Source: Streptomyces globosus
GTDB lineage: Bacteria; Actinomycetota; Actinomycetes; Streptomycetales; Streptomycetaceae
Assembly (NCBI RefSeq): GCF_003325375.1
Contig: NZ_CP030862.1
Coordinates: forward strand, 2,173,501-2,237,500
Length of the DNA stretch: 64,000 nucleotides
Direction: 5' to 3'
Made by a program: the position numbers and the translations under genes. This document shows positions 45,745 to 53,926 of the stretch, piece after piece. Each line of letters starts with the position of its first letter. Position 1 is the stretch's first letter. Below the pieces are notes generated by a model. The model was not told the DNA's origin. It was given only the letters and a program-made list of their open reading frames with translations, and searched no databases.

Positions 45745-46269
45745 ATGGTCCGCATCACCCTCGTCCGCGGCGACATCACCGCCGAGCACGCCGACGCCAT
45801 CGTCAACGCCGCGAACTCCTCCCTGCTGGGCGGCGGCGGAGTCGACGGCGCGATCCACCGCCGCGGCGGACCGGACATCCTCGAAGCCTGCCGTGCCCTG
45901 CGCGCCTCCCACTACGGCAAGGGCCTGCCGACGGGCCGGGCGGTCGCCACCACCGCCGGCCGCCTCCCCGCCCGGTGGGTGATCCACACCGTGGGGCCGG
46001 TCTGGTCCCGGGACGAGGACCGCTCCGCCCTCCTCGCCTCCTGCTACCGCGAATCCCTGCGCGTCGCGGACGAACTGGGCGCCCGCACGGTCGCGTTCCC
46101 CGCCATCAGCACGGGCATCTACGGCTGGCCGATGGACGACGGCGCCCGCATCGCCGTGGAGACGGTCCGGGGCGCCGGGACGCGCGTCGAGGAGGTCAGG
46201 TTCGTCCTCTACGACGAGCGGGCCTACCAGGCGTTCGCCGAGCAGACCGGCCCCGCGGCGACCGGGTGA
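45745..46269 (+). CDS. Macro-domain protein (ADP-ribose / O-acetyl-ADP-ribose hydrolase type)
   Basis: A single macro domain of 174 residues, expected to bind ADP-ribose and to deacetylate O-acetyl-ADP-ribose or remove ADP-ribose from substrates. Key loops are VRGDITAEHADAIVNAANSSLLGGGGVDGAIHRRGG (residues 8-43) and AFPAISTGIYGWP (about 112-124), as in the MacroD/YmdB class. The ATG follows directly on the stop of the FAD gene, with AAAGG inside that gene, so the two are probably co-translated. Confidence 0.92.
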   Translation: MVRITLVRGDITAEHADAIVNAANSSLLGGGGVDGAIHRRGGPDILEACRALRASHYGKGLPTGRAVATTAGRLPARWVIHTVGPVWSRDEDRSALLASCYRESLRVADELGARTVAFPAISTGIYGWPMDDGARIAVETVRGAGTRVEEVRFVLYDERAYQAFAEQTGPAATG

Positions 46270-46436
46270 CGGGACCCCGCCCCGCCTGAGCCCCGTGAGT
46301 CCGCACCGACCGGACCGGGGCCGGGCGGGAAGCACGTGCCGCGGTCGGCGGGTGCTGCCGCAGAATCCGCGACCCCCGGCGGCGCCGCCCGGCCGGCGCT
46401 CGGGCGGGGCGGGGAGGGGAGGGCCGCGGGGCGGGG

Positions 46437-47216
46437 TCAGCGGAGGGCGGCCAGGACGCGGCTGTCGCCGTACTGCCAGACCGTGCCCGCCTCGCGGAAG
46501 CCCGCTTCGCGGAGGAGGGCGACGTGCGTCGACACGGGCAGGTCCGCGTCCGCGCACGGCGGATGGCAGGCGGTGTCGTGGAGGGTCAGGTAGGGGGCCA
46601 GCTCGGGGTCGGCGGCTGCGCCCTTCCACCACGACTGCCAGTCCTCGTGCGTGAAGGCCAGGTTCCGTTCGGCGTGGCGGCGGCCCAGGTCGACCGCGAG
46701 GTCGCGGATGGCGGGCGAGTCGGGGCGGATGTGGTCGCCGTTGACGAACACGCCGCCCGGGGCCAGCCGTTCGGCGAGATCGCGGTAGACGCCGGCCAGG
46801 GTGTCCCGGTCGAGGTAGTGCAGGGCGGTCGTGGAGACGGCCGCGTCGACGGGCCGGTCCAGACCGAGCGCGTCGAGCCAGCCCGGCGCCCCGATCAGGG
46901 AGCGGACGTGGCGCAGCCGCGCCCGGGCGCCGCCCCCGTAGTGGGCGCGGCCCAGCTCCAGCAGCAGCGGATCGGCGTCGACGGCGACCACCTCGGCGCC
47001 GGGCAGCCGCCCGGCGAGCCGCGCGGCCAGTGCGCCCGGCCCGCTGCCCAGGTCCAGCAGCAGGGGGTCACGACTGCCGCGGGTGGCCTGCTCGACGACG
47101 TCAGCGATGACCGTGAACCGCTCCTCGCGGTCCACCGCGTACCGCTGCTGCTGGCACTCCCAGCGCTCCACCCAGCGCGCCGCCGTCACCGCACTCAAGT
47201 CCATAGTGAAAATCAT
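46437..47216 (-). CDS. Class I SAM-dependent methyltransferase
   Basis: A 259-residue methyltransferase. The SAM-binding motif is LLLDLGSGPGALAARLAGRLPGAEVVAVDADPLLLELGR (about residues 46-84), followed by AVSTTALHYLDR and RLAPGGVFVNGDHI, the usual strand 4 and 5 region. The acceptor is unknown. It is the last of four overlapping genes: the ATG at 47216 overlaps the desulfurase-like stop (ATGA). A second ATG at 47204 is possible. It probably methylates the product or an intermediate of the small pathway encoded upstream. Confidence 0.85.
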   Translation of the reverse strand: MIFTMDLSAVTAARWVERWECQQQRYAVDREERFTVIADVVEQATRGSRDPLLLDLGSGPGALAARLAGRLPGAEVVAVDADPLLLELGRAHYGGGARARLRHVRSLIGAPGWLDALGLDRPVDAAVSTTALHYLDRDTLAGVYRDLAERLAPGGVFVNGDHIRPDSPAIRDLAVDLGRRHAERNLAFTHEDWQSWWKGAAADPELAPYLTLHDTACHPPCADADLPVSTHVALLREAGFREAGTVWQYGDSRVLAALR

Positions 47217-48442
47217 TGCAGCTTGGCGAGGGCGGTGAGCAACTTCTCCATCTCTTCGAGTGTGTTGTAGACGTGCAGGCTGACGCGCACCGAACCGTCC
47301 TGCGGGTCCCGGCCCGCCTGGCAGTGGTCGTCCGAGCGCACCATGAAGCCGTGGCTGAACAGGATGAACCCCAGGTCCTGCGAGCCGATCGCCTGGTGGC
47401 GGAACGTCACGATGGAGCCCCGCCGCTGCACCGCCGTGTCGGCGGCGAGGCTGCTGCGGCAGCCGAGCACCTCGTACGCCGGCATCCGGGACAGCCCGTC
47501 GGTCAGCACGGACGCGAGCGCCGCCGTCCACCGGGTGATCCGCTCCACCCCGGCGGCCTCCAGCCAGTCCAGGGCCGCCGCCAGGCTCGCGATCCCCGCG
47601 GTGTTCGGCGTACCGGCCCAGCCGCCCGGCCGGAATGCAGGCCCCCGCTCGCCGCGGGCCCACACCGCGCCCGTCCCCGGCAGGGCCAGCGCCTTGTGCC
47701 CGGAGAAGACGAGGAAGTCCACGTCCAGGTCGGCGACCGACACCGGCTGGTGGCCGACGCTCTGCGCGGCGTCCAGGCAGATCGGCACGTCCGGGCCGAC
47801 CGCCTCGCGGATGCGGTGCACGTTCATGTCGGCCCCGTACACGTGGTGGACGTGGGTCGCCGCCACGAAGCGGGTCCGCGGCCCGGCGAGCGCGGCCAGC
47901 GCCCGCGCGTCGTAGTCGCCGGTCCCTGCCTGGCAGGGCATCTCCCGCACCGCGATCCGCACCCCCTGCGCGGCCAGCAGGTCCCGCGCCTCCAGCCAGG
48001 GGGCGAGGTTGGCCCGGTGGTCGCCGAACGGCACGACGATCTCGTCGCCGTCGCGCAGCAGCTGCGGCAGCCAGTCGCGCGCCACCGTCCGCAGCCCCTC
48101 CGTCGTCCCGCTGGTGAAGTGCACCGGCGACGCGCCCGCGCCGGCCCCCGCCGACCGGTCGCCCAGGAACTCCCGTACCCGCTGGGCGGCCCCCGCGACC
48201 AGCGCCGTCGTCGCGTTCGCCCACGGGTACGAGCCGCGGCCCGCGTTGGCGTTGGAGGTCGTCAGGTAGGCGTGCACCGCGTCCAGGACCTGCCGCGGCT
48301 TCTGCGCGGTCGCCGCACTGTCCAGGTACGCCTGCTCCGGGTTGGCCGCCACGATGGGGAAGTCGGCGCGCAGCGGCCGCTGCCACCGCGCCAGCTCCCG
48401 CAGCTCCGCCCGCGGGTCCGGCTGCGGATCGGGCCCCGCCAT
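47213..48442 (-). CDS. Cysteine-desulfurase-like class V aminotransferase (SufS/CsdA type)
   Basis: A 409-residue PLP enzyme of the SufS group. The PLP-binding Lys is in DFLVFSGHKALALPGTG (about residue 237). THVHHVYGAD and CLDAAQSVGHQPV match the cofactor-binding strands. The mobile-loop Cys that carries the persulfide is kept in FMVRSDDHCQAG, near RVSLHVYNTLEEMEKL. It could therefore take sulfur from cysteine or run a related elimination. It is third of four overlapping genes (TGATG with the CysK-rhodanese gene, ATGA with the methyltransferase) and not near suf or isc genes, so a pathway role is more likely than Fe-S assembly. Confidence 0.85.
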   Translation of the reverse strand: MAGPDPQPDPRAELRELARWQRPLRADFPIVAANPEQAYLDSAATAQKPRQVLDAVHAYLTTSNANAGRGSYPWANATTALVAGAAQRVREFLGDRSAGAGAGASPVHFTSGTTEGLRTVARDWLPQLLRDGDEIVVPFGDHRANLAPWLEARDLLAAQGVRIAVREMPCQAGTGDYDARALAALAGPRTRFVAATHVHHVYGADMNVHRIREAVGPDVPICLDAAQSVGHQPVSVADLDVDFLVFSGHKALALPGTGAVWARGERGPAFRPGGWAGTPNTAGIASLAAALDWLEAAGVERITRWTAALASVLTDGLSRMPAYEVLGCRSSLAADTAVQRRGSIVTFRHQAIGSQDLGFILFSHGFMVRSDDHCQAGRDPQDGSVRVSLHVYNTLEEMEKLLTALAKLQ

Positions 48443-49770
48443 CAGTCGCGCACCAGGGGCGCGCCCGCGTCCCGCCACGCGACGATCCCGCCGGCGAGGC
48501 TGCGCACGTCCGGGTGACCCATACGGGTCAGCAGGGCCGCGTACCGCAGGGACTGCTCGCCGATCGGGCACGCCAGCAGCACCGGCCGGCTCGTACTGAA
48601 CGGCAGCCCGCCGCGCACGAGTTCCGCGAACAGCTCGTCCACGATGTTGACCGAGCCGTCGATGTGCAGCGCCCCGTACGCGAACGGCCCGCGGAGGTCC
48701 ACGACCAGCGGCCGCCCCGACTCCACCCAGGCCCTCGCCTCCGGCACCTCCACGGAGCGGGCGGCGGCCAGCTCGGCGTCCGTGACGGTGTCGGCCGAGT
48801 TCCGCACGGGCGGCCGGCCCAGCAGCTCCGGGCGGCGCTGCCGGACGTAGCCGAGGTAGCCCTCCGTACGGTCGCACACCACGAACACCGCGGTCCGCCG
48901 CTCCGTCAGCTCCGCGTCCAGCGCCCGCAGATGGCGCACCGCGCCGTGGTACGCCGCCCCTCCCGTCGGCCCGGAGAGCATCCCGCAGCGGCGCAGCAGC
49001 ACCAGCATGCCGTCGAGGGCCTCGTCGGAGGTGACCGCCTCGATCGCGTCGTACACCGCCGGGTCGAACAGGCCCACCTCCTGCACCTCGTCGGCGGTGC
49101 GGATCCCCGGGATGAAGTCCGACTTCGCGCCGACGAGCCCCACCACGCGGACCGCCGGATCGTGGGCGCGCAGGGACCGCGCGATGCCGGTCGAGGAGCC
49201 CGCGGTGCCCACGCAGGCGATGAACCAGTCCGGCGCCCGGCCGTCCAGATCGGCGATGATCTCCGGGCCGGTGCCCTCGGCGTGCGCCTGCGCGTTCAGC
49301 GGGTTGAAGTACTGGTCGGTGTGGAGGTGCGTGCTCCCCGGGGCGCTGAGCTGCTGGTGGAAGAGGGTCAGCGGATCGGCGGTGTCGGTCGGGTCCAGGC
49401 ACTCGCTCTGCCCGGGCAGCTCCTCGATCCGCGCGCCGAGCAGCAGCAGCAGGTCCTTGATCTCGGGCACCCGCATGCGGTTGGTGACGCTCTTGAACGG
49501 CAGCCCGTGCATCCCCGCGATCAGCGCGAGCGCCTTGGCGGTGTTGCCGCTGGACAGCTCGACGACGGTCTCGCCGCGGGCGGCCGCGCCGGCGAGCCGG
49601 TCGCGCACCATGTTCCAGGCCGGCCGGTCCTTCAGCGAGCCGAACGGGTTGAGCATCTCCAGCTTCGCGTACAGGTCGATGTTCCGCAGTCCGTGCACGT
49701 CCTGGTCGATGCGCACCAGCGGCGTGTTGCCGATGGCCTCCGTGATGCTGTCGTACCTCATGCGCCTCAT
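48442..49770 (-). CDS. Cysteine-synthase-like PLP enzyme fused to a rhodanese domain
   Basis: A 442-residue two-domain protein. Residues 1-320 are a beta-family PLP enzyme (cysteine synthase / cystathionine synthase fold): IGNTPLVRI, PLP Lys in NPFGSLKDRPA (about 47), SSGNTAKALA, and CVGTAGSSTGIARSL. Residues about 345-442 form a rhodanese domain: LVVDLRGPFAYGALHIDGSVNI, then active-site loop LLACPIGEQSL with the sulfur-carrying Cys, and LAGGIVAWRDAGAP. The PLP part differs from housekeeping CysK (NPFGSLKDRP instead of NPGGSVKDR). It resembles Rhizobium y4xP, which lies next to y4yA. ATG 49770 overlaps the upstream stop (ATGA); ATG 49761 is an alternative. Confidence 0.88.
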   Translation of the reverse strand: MRRMRYDSITEAIGNTPLVRIDQDVHGLRNIDLYAKLEMLNPFGSLKDRPAWNMVRDRLAGAAARGETVVELSSGNTAKALALIAGMHGLPFKSVTNRMRVPEIKDLLLLLGARIEELPGQSECLDPTDTADPLTLFHQQLSAPGSTHLHTDQYFNPLNAQAHAEGTGPEIIADLDGRAPDWFIACVGTAGSSTGIARSLRAHDPAVRVVGLVGAKSDFIPGIRTADEVQEVGLFDPAVYDAIEAVTSDEALDGMLVLLRRCGMLSGPTGGAAYHGAVRHLRALDAELTERRTAVFVVCDRTEGYLGYVRQRRPELLGRPPVRNSADTVTDAELAAARSVEVPEARAWVESGRPLVVDLRGPFAYGALHIDGSVNIVDELFAELVRGGLPFSTSRPVLLACPIGEQSLRYAALLTRMGHPDVRSLAGGIVAWRDAGAPLVRD

Positions 49771-51230
49771 CCCCCCGCTTCCGTGACCGGCCAGTACTGC
49801 TCGTCGAGGCACCAGCGCCAGACGCCCTCCTCCTCCCTGACGGCGACCTTCCGGGCCGTGGGCTGCCGCTGCGCCCGGGTGGCCGTGAAGTCCATGCAGT
49901 AGCCGGCCGTGTTCGGGAAGGCCAGCAGGTCGCCGGGGTCCGGCAGCCGCGGCAGGAAGACGGTGCGACGGGTGATCAGGTCGGCCTCCAGGCACAGGTT
50001 GCCCATCAGGTGCACCCCGACCGCGCCGGGGCCGTCGGGGGGCGGCGGCTCGCTTCTCCTCGGGACGAGGACGGGGTCGACGAGCACCCCGTGGTCCTCC
50101 AGGCCGACGTCGCCGGCGTTGAGCGCGAGCCGCACCCACGGAGGGCCGCCGGTGTCGGTGCGCACCTCCAGGACCCGGCCGAGGGTCAGCCCGCACTGGT
50201 CGGCGAGGGCGCGGCCCGGTTCGGCGTACACGTCGCACAGGCTCTCCAGCAGCAGTGTGCCCAGCGGTCTGCCCAGGGTGGGGGCCGGCCGGGACAGCAG
50301 CTCGTCCAGGTACGCGGGCCCGGCCGCCGGCCGGTGGGCCGGGTAGAGGGCGAGCGAGCCCTTCAGGGTGCCGTTCTCGACACGCAGGCCGTAGCCGTAC
50401 CCGCCCCAGGCCAGCGGGCCGCGGCGGCCCAGCGCCGCCTCGGTGAGGGCGGTGGTGTACCGCTCCCACTGGGCCGCGTGTGCCAGGTAGCTGACGCCGT
50501 ATCCGCCGCCCACGTCGATCGCGCGAGGCCGGAACCCGCGCGAGCGCAGCGCGTCGACCGCCCGGATGCAGCCCTCCAGGGCGGTGGCCTTCTCGTCGGT
50601 GCTGGTGGTGTCCAGGTGGTAGCCGACGCCGACGGGCTCCAGGGCGTCGCGGTGCTTCTCCAGCAGGTCCAGCAGCGGGCCCAGCGCCGCGGCCGGGGTG
50701 CCGAAGCGGCTGCGCCGCGACAGGGTCCGCGCCCCGGCCGCCTCGAACCCGGACAGCCGCAGGACGACCTCCAGCCGCGGCAGGCCGTGCGCCCGTACGA
50801 GGCGGGCGGCCTGCTCCAGTTCGCCCGGGCCGTCGGCGTTCACGGTCGTGCCGGTGCGCGCCGCCAGCCAGAGGAAGGCGGGGTCCTTGGGGCCGGTCGC
50901 CATCAGCCGGCCGCCGGTGAAACCGGCGCCGAGCGCGTGCTGGAGCTCCTCCGGCGAGGCGGCGTCCAGGCAGGCGGAGGTGGCGGCGAGGTGGCGGACG
51001 AGGGCGCTGGAGCCGGTGGCCTTGTGCGCGAAGTAGATGCGGCCGCCCAGCCGGTGCCGGCGCAGGACGGCGGCGAACTGCGCGGCGTTGCGCCCGATCT
51101 CCTCGGGCAGGACGACGGCGAGCGGCGAGCCCAGCCCGTCGACGAGCCCGTGCAGGAACGGTCCGGCACGCAGCAGCGAGGCCGGGCCCGCGGTGAGCCT
51201 CGGTTGCAGGTACAAGGGGGCGTCGCTCAT
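49767..51230 (-). CDS. Y4yA-like type III PLP decarboxylase-fold enzyme
   Basis: A 487-residue alanine-racemase-fold PLP enzyme related to diaminopimelate/ornithine decarboxylases and specifically to the Y4yA type. The PLP Lys is in IYFAHKATGSSALV (about residue 57). The phosphate-binding Gly-rich loop is IDVGGGYGVSY, the active-site EPGR is in DVYAEPGRALADQ, and the C-terminal Tyr motif is FPNTAGYCMDF. It would decarboxylate (or otherwise act at C-alpha of) an amino acid made by the adjacent enzymes. GGGAGGG lies about 10 nt before the ATG at 51230. First of the four-gene operon; a short upstream frame overlaps its start. Confidence 0.87.
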   Translation of the reverse strand: MSDAPLYLQPRLTAGPASLLRAGPFLHGLVDGLGSPLAVVLPEEIGRNAAQFAAVLRRHRLGGRIYFAHKATGSSALVRHLAATSACLDAASPEELQHALGAGFTGGRLMATGPKDPAFLWLAARTGTTVNADGPGELEQAARLVRAHGLPRLEVVLRLSGFEAAGARTLSRRSRFGTPAAALGPLLDLLEKHRDALEPVGVGYHLDTTSTDEKATALEGCIRAVDALRSRGFRPRAIDVGGGYGVSYLAHAAQWERYTTALTEAALGRRGPLAWGGYGYGLRVENGTLKGSLALYPAHRPAAGPAYLDELLSRPAPTLGRPLGTLLLESLCDVYAEPGRALADQCGLTLGRVLEVRTDTGGPPWVRLALNAGDVGLEDHGVLVDPVLVPRRSEPPPPDGPGAVGVHLMGNLCLEADLITRRTVFLPRLPDPGDLLAFPNTAGYCMDFTATRAQRQPTARKVAVREEEGVWRWCLDEQYWPVTEAGG

Positions 51231-51301
51231 TCCGGCCGTCCCTCCCAGACGATCGACTGCGGGCCCGCTCCGTGATCGATTCGCACGGCTGTGCACATCA
51301 T
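51227..51301 (-). CDS. Possible 24-codon leader ORF before the Y4yA-like gene
   Basis: A tiny frame, MMCTAVRIDHG to VWEGRPE, with GGAG just before its paired ATGs. Its stop overlaps the ATG of the Y4yA-like gene (ATGA), matching the coupling style of the rest of the operon. Third-position GC is only about 70 percent, lower than its neighbours, so it may be a leader rather than a protein, or chance. Confidence 0.25.
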   Translation of the reverse strand: MMCTAVRIDHGAGPQSIVWEGRPE

Positions 51302-51757
51302 CGCTCCACAACTGCCGCAGCTAAAGGGGGCGTGGGGAAGCACGGGGGGCGTGCGGCCGGAACAAACCCGGCGCCGGCCGGGCGATCCGCCCGACCGGAA
51401 CCATCCGCTCCGGCGGGGGTGGAGGCCGGCGCGTCCCCGGGCCGGCCCGCGGTCCGCCCGCCGCCCGGCCCGCGTTCCGCCCGGCGCCTCGGCCCGGCAC
51501 GGCCCCCGGCCCAACGCCCGGCCCGGAGTCTGCCGCCCGGCGCGGCGGCCGGGGGTGACGGCCGCGATGCGGAAGCCGGGGACGGCGTACGGAAGCCCGC
51601 GCGGGGCGACCCCTGCCCGGCCCGGAGGCCCGGCCGGTGCGATGCCCGGGCGTGGGCGTGGGCGTACGCGGGCCCCGCGCCCCGCGCCGGTTCGCCCCCG
51701 CGGGGCGCCTCGCGGCCCAGCCCGGGCCTTGCGCGCCGCCGGTCCGGCGGCGGTCAC
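51302..51757. other. Very GC-rich intergenic stretch
   Basis: About 450 bp with no credible gene. The reverse frame running through it encodes only Pro/Arg/Ala low complexity. The promoter for the four-gene operon is probably near 51300-51360, but I see no clear -35/-10 pair. Confidence 0.4.
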
Positions 51758-51775
51758 CTGATTTCTCCCAGGATG

Positions 51776-51795
51776 CCCCGGCCTTCAGGCCGGGG
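51776..51795 (+). repeat. Left-end hairpin of the IS element
   Basis: A perfect 8-bp stem, CCCCGGCC / GGCCGGGG, with loop TTCA, followed by AGGA. This is the subterminal structure recognised as single-stranded DNA by IS200/IS605 transposases. Confidence 0.8.
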
Positions 51796-51888
51796 AGGAA
51801 TGGGTCCTTGGCGCGGAGGCGCGGAGCGCCGGAGTTCTCTTCGCATCTGTTCTGGCCTGCACTCTCTTTCGTTGTCAGTGGCGGATGT

Positions 51889-51901
51889 TACGTTGCGGAT
51901 C
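51889..51901 (+). promoter_or_regulatory. -10 element of a leaderless tnpB promoter
   Basis: TACGTT (51889-51894) is 7 nt before the tnpB ATG, with no ribosome binding site between them. Confidence 0.4.
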
Positions 51902-53083
51902 ATGACGACGGCAGTGATGTCCGAGACGGTGGCCGGGCACGCCCGGTACACCTTCCGGCTGCGTCTGTCGTCCACGGCCCGTACCGCTGTGGAAGCGGAG
52001 TGGGGGCGGTGCCGGTGGGTGTGGAACGAGTGCGTGGCGATGTCCCGCAAGGTCCACCGGCTCAACCGGGACGCCGAGGAGAAGATCACGTGTGGTCCGG
52101 CGCAGCTCGACAGGATGCTGACCGGGGCGCGCCGGTCGATGGCGTGGCTGCGTGAGGGTGCTTCGGTTCCTCAGCAGCAGATCATCCGGGACTTCGCCAA
52201 GTCCCGGGCGAAGGCGCTGGGGGACGTCAAGGCGCGGTTGCCGATGCGGCAGCGGGCCGGGATGCCCCGGATCAAGCGGAAGCGGGACGCGCTGCCGTCG
52301 CTGAACTACACCCAGCGGGGTTTCCGCCTCAAGGGCGGCCGCCTCCACCTGGCGGGCGGGATCGTGCTGACGGTGGTGTGGTCGCGTGGCCTGCCGTCCG
52401 ACCCGTCGAGCGTGCGGGTGTACCGGGACAGCCTCGGCCACTGGTACGCGTCGTTCGTCGTCCAGGCGGTGACCGAGGCCCTGCCGGAGACCGGACGGGC
52501 CATCGGCATCGACTGGGGCGTCAGCGAGACCGCCACCACCACGTCCGACGCCCACGACCTTCCCCACGCCCAGCACGGGAAGACGGCCGCGGCCAGGCTC
52601 GCGCACTACCAGCGGATGATGGCCCGGCGCCGGACTGCGAAGAACCGGCCCGACACCAACGGCTACCGGAAGGCCCGCCGGGCGGCGGCGAAGGTGTCCA
52701 AGAAGATCGCCCGGCAGCGGCAGGACACCGGCCGCAAGTGGGCCAAGGCCGTCGTCCGCGACTTCGACCACCTCGCCGTGGAGGACTTCCGCCCGAAGTT
52801 CCTCGCCAAGTCCACCATGGCCCGCAAGGCGGCAGACGCCGCGATCGGAGCCGTCAAGACCGCGCTGGTCGAGATGGCCCGCAAGCACGGGCGCACCGTG
52901 CACTTGGTCCACCCCGCGCACACCACCATGGACTGCGCGCACTGCGGAGCGAGAGCCAAGCACCGCCTGCCTCTTTCCGAGAGAACGTATACGTGCACCG
53001 CGTGCGCAGCAGTGTCCCCCAGGGACAAGAACTCCGCCCGCGTGATGCTCGTCCGGGCTGGTCTCGTACCCGGCCAGTGCTGA
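51902..53083 (+). CDS. tnpB: TnpB RNA-guided nuclease of IS605-type element
   Basis: TnpB, the RNA-guided DNA nuclease ancestral to Cas12, 393 residues. The N-terminal helix-turn-helix part is RTAVEAEWGRCRWVWNECV. The RuvC residues are kept: Asp in AIGIDWGVSE (about 203), Glu in LAVEDFRPKF (about 294) and Asp in SPRDKNSAR (about 374). The zinc finger has two CxxC pairs, CAHCGA and CTACAA (about 343-366). The nuclease therefore looks intact. Start ATG 51902 follows a TANNNT box; the frame is open far upstream but that part is outside the gene. Its 3' end should yield the guide RNA. Confidence 0.93.
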   Translation: MTTAVMSETVAGHARYTFRLRLSSTARTAVEAEWGRCRWVWNECVAMSRKVHRLNRDAEEKITCGPAQLDRMLTGARRSMAWLREGASVPQQQIIRDFAKSRAKALGDVKARLPMRQRAGMPRIKRKRDALPSLNYTQRGFRLKGGRLHLAGGIVLTVVWSRGLPSDPSSVRVYRDSLGHWYASFVVQAVTEALPETGRAIGIDWGVSETATTTSDAHDLPHAQHGKTAAARLAHYQRMMARRRTAKNRPDTNGYRKARRAAAKVSKKIARQRQDTGRKWAKAVVRDFDHLAVEDFRPKFLAKSTMARKAADAAIGAVKTALVEMARKHGRTVHLVHPAHTTMDCAHCGARAKHRLPLSERTYTCTACAAVSPRDKNSARVMLVRAGLVPGQC

Positions 53084-53184
53084 TCTTGTAAGACCTGCAC
53101 CCCCGCCGGGGGTCAGGCGAAGTGAGCTGGGAATCCCCGTCCCTTCAGGGCGGGGAGGAGTCAAAGGGTGAGGCTCATCAGGAT
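52990..53184 (+). ncRNA. Predicted omega (reRNA) guide RNA of TnpB
   Basis: By analogy with other TnpB elements, the RNA would cover the end of tnpB and the right-end hairpin, then read a guide from the flank just after TCAA (from 53165). Inferred from layout only; the 5' end is not visible in the sequence. Confidence 0.35.
53135..53155 (+). repeat. Right-end hairpin of the IS element
   Basis: CCCCGTCCC and GGGCGGGG pair around a TTCA loop with one bulged T, followed by AGGAG and TCAA. It mirrors the left end. Confidence 0.75.
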
Positions 53185-53754
53185 GTCGTCCCGGTCGTCG
53201 CCCGGAGCCACCCGGAGCGCCCCCGGCCAGCGGCCGACCTCCTCCCAGCCCAGCCTCCGGTAGAACCCCTCCAGACCGCAGCCGGACCGCACGCTGAGGT
53301 GCAGCCGTTCCACCCCCATCGCGCCGCGCGCCACGGCGGCCGCGGCCCCCATGAGCGCGGTCCCCGTGCCGCGGCCCCGGAACCCCGGGTGGGTCTGGAC
53401 GTGGTTGACCACCGCGCAGTGGGCGACCAGCGGGTGGGGGTCGCGGCGCAGGACCAGCCACCCCGCGAGCGCCCCGCCGCGTACGGCGGCGAGCAGCCGG
53501 CACCGCGCCGGATGCAGTCCGCCGAGGAGGAGCTCCACCACGGGCGCGACGGCGGAGGCGGCCACGGGGGGCATGGGCATGCCGGGCGCGATCACGGCGC
53601 CGCCGGCGTTGACCACGGCCGCCCAGCAGTCGGCGAGTTCGCGGGCGAGGCCGGGCGGGACGCCGTCCGGGCTGGTCAGGTGCACGATCTGGACCAGCCG
53701 GTCCGGGCGGTCCCCGCCCCATCCCCCGGCGCCGCGGGTCTGCGGATCGGTCAT
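53161..53754 (-). CDS. GNAT-family N-acetyltransferase
   Basis: A 197-residue GNAT with the acetyl-CoA loop VQTHPGFRGRGTGTALMGAA (about residues 118-137) and the C-terminal FYRRLGWEEVGRWPGAL segment. The substrate is unknown. The stop codon is formed by the TCA of the IS right-end TCAA, so the last codons may have been set by the insertion; the end DDILMSLTL still looks like a natural GNAT terminus. It is transcribed toward the IS element. Confidence 0.8.
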   Translation of the reverse strand: MTDPQTRGAGGWGGDRPDRLVQIVHLTSPDGVPPGLARELADCWAAVVNAGGAVIAPGMPMPPVAASAVAPVVELLLGGLHPARCRLLAAVRGGALAGWLVLRRDPHPLVAHCAVVNHVQTHPGFRGRGTGTALMGAAAAVARGAMGVERLHLSVRSGCGLEGFYRRLGWEEVGRWPGALRVAPGDDRDDILMSLTL

Positions 53755-53926
53755 GTGCGCTCCCCGCCGGCGGTGAGGGCGCCCCGGCCGCAGGCGTGCC
53801 GGCCCGTCCGCGGCCGTCCCGCCGGCCGACCCGGCGCGGACCCCGGAGGACTACCCGCAGCGGGGCGGCCCCGACACGTCGCGGGCCGCCGAGGGAGGCA
53901 CGGGCCAGGTGCGGCCGCGGCACGTG

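Larger units (their letters stand above)
51758..53164 (+). mobile_element. TnpB-only IS200/IS605-superfamily element (IS1341-like)
   Basis: The element carries a single tnpB and no tnpA, with a hairpin near each end and the shared end wording CTTCAGG-CGGGGAGGA. The left hairpin is at 51776-51795 and the right hairpin at 53135-53155, followed by TCAA (53161-53164), the usual right cleavage sequence of this superfamily. The left boundary is less certain, near GTCAC at 51753-51757. There is no target duplication, as expected. It needs a TnpA in trans to move. Confidence 0.8.

Noticed and set aside
47204..47224. Zur-box-like sequence AATGATTTTCA at the desulfurase/methyltransferase junction
   Set aside because: It matches only about 11 of 15 positions of the consensus as I recall it, and lies within an operon at a start-stop overlap, not at a promoter.
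51227..51757. Long reverse frame between the PLP/sulfur operon and the IS element
   Set aside because: The protein is almost all Arg, Pro, Gly and Ala with no family features; it results from GC-rich sequence. Only the last 24 codons are kept as a possible leader.
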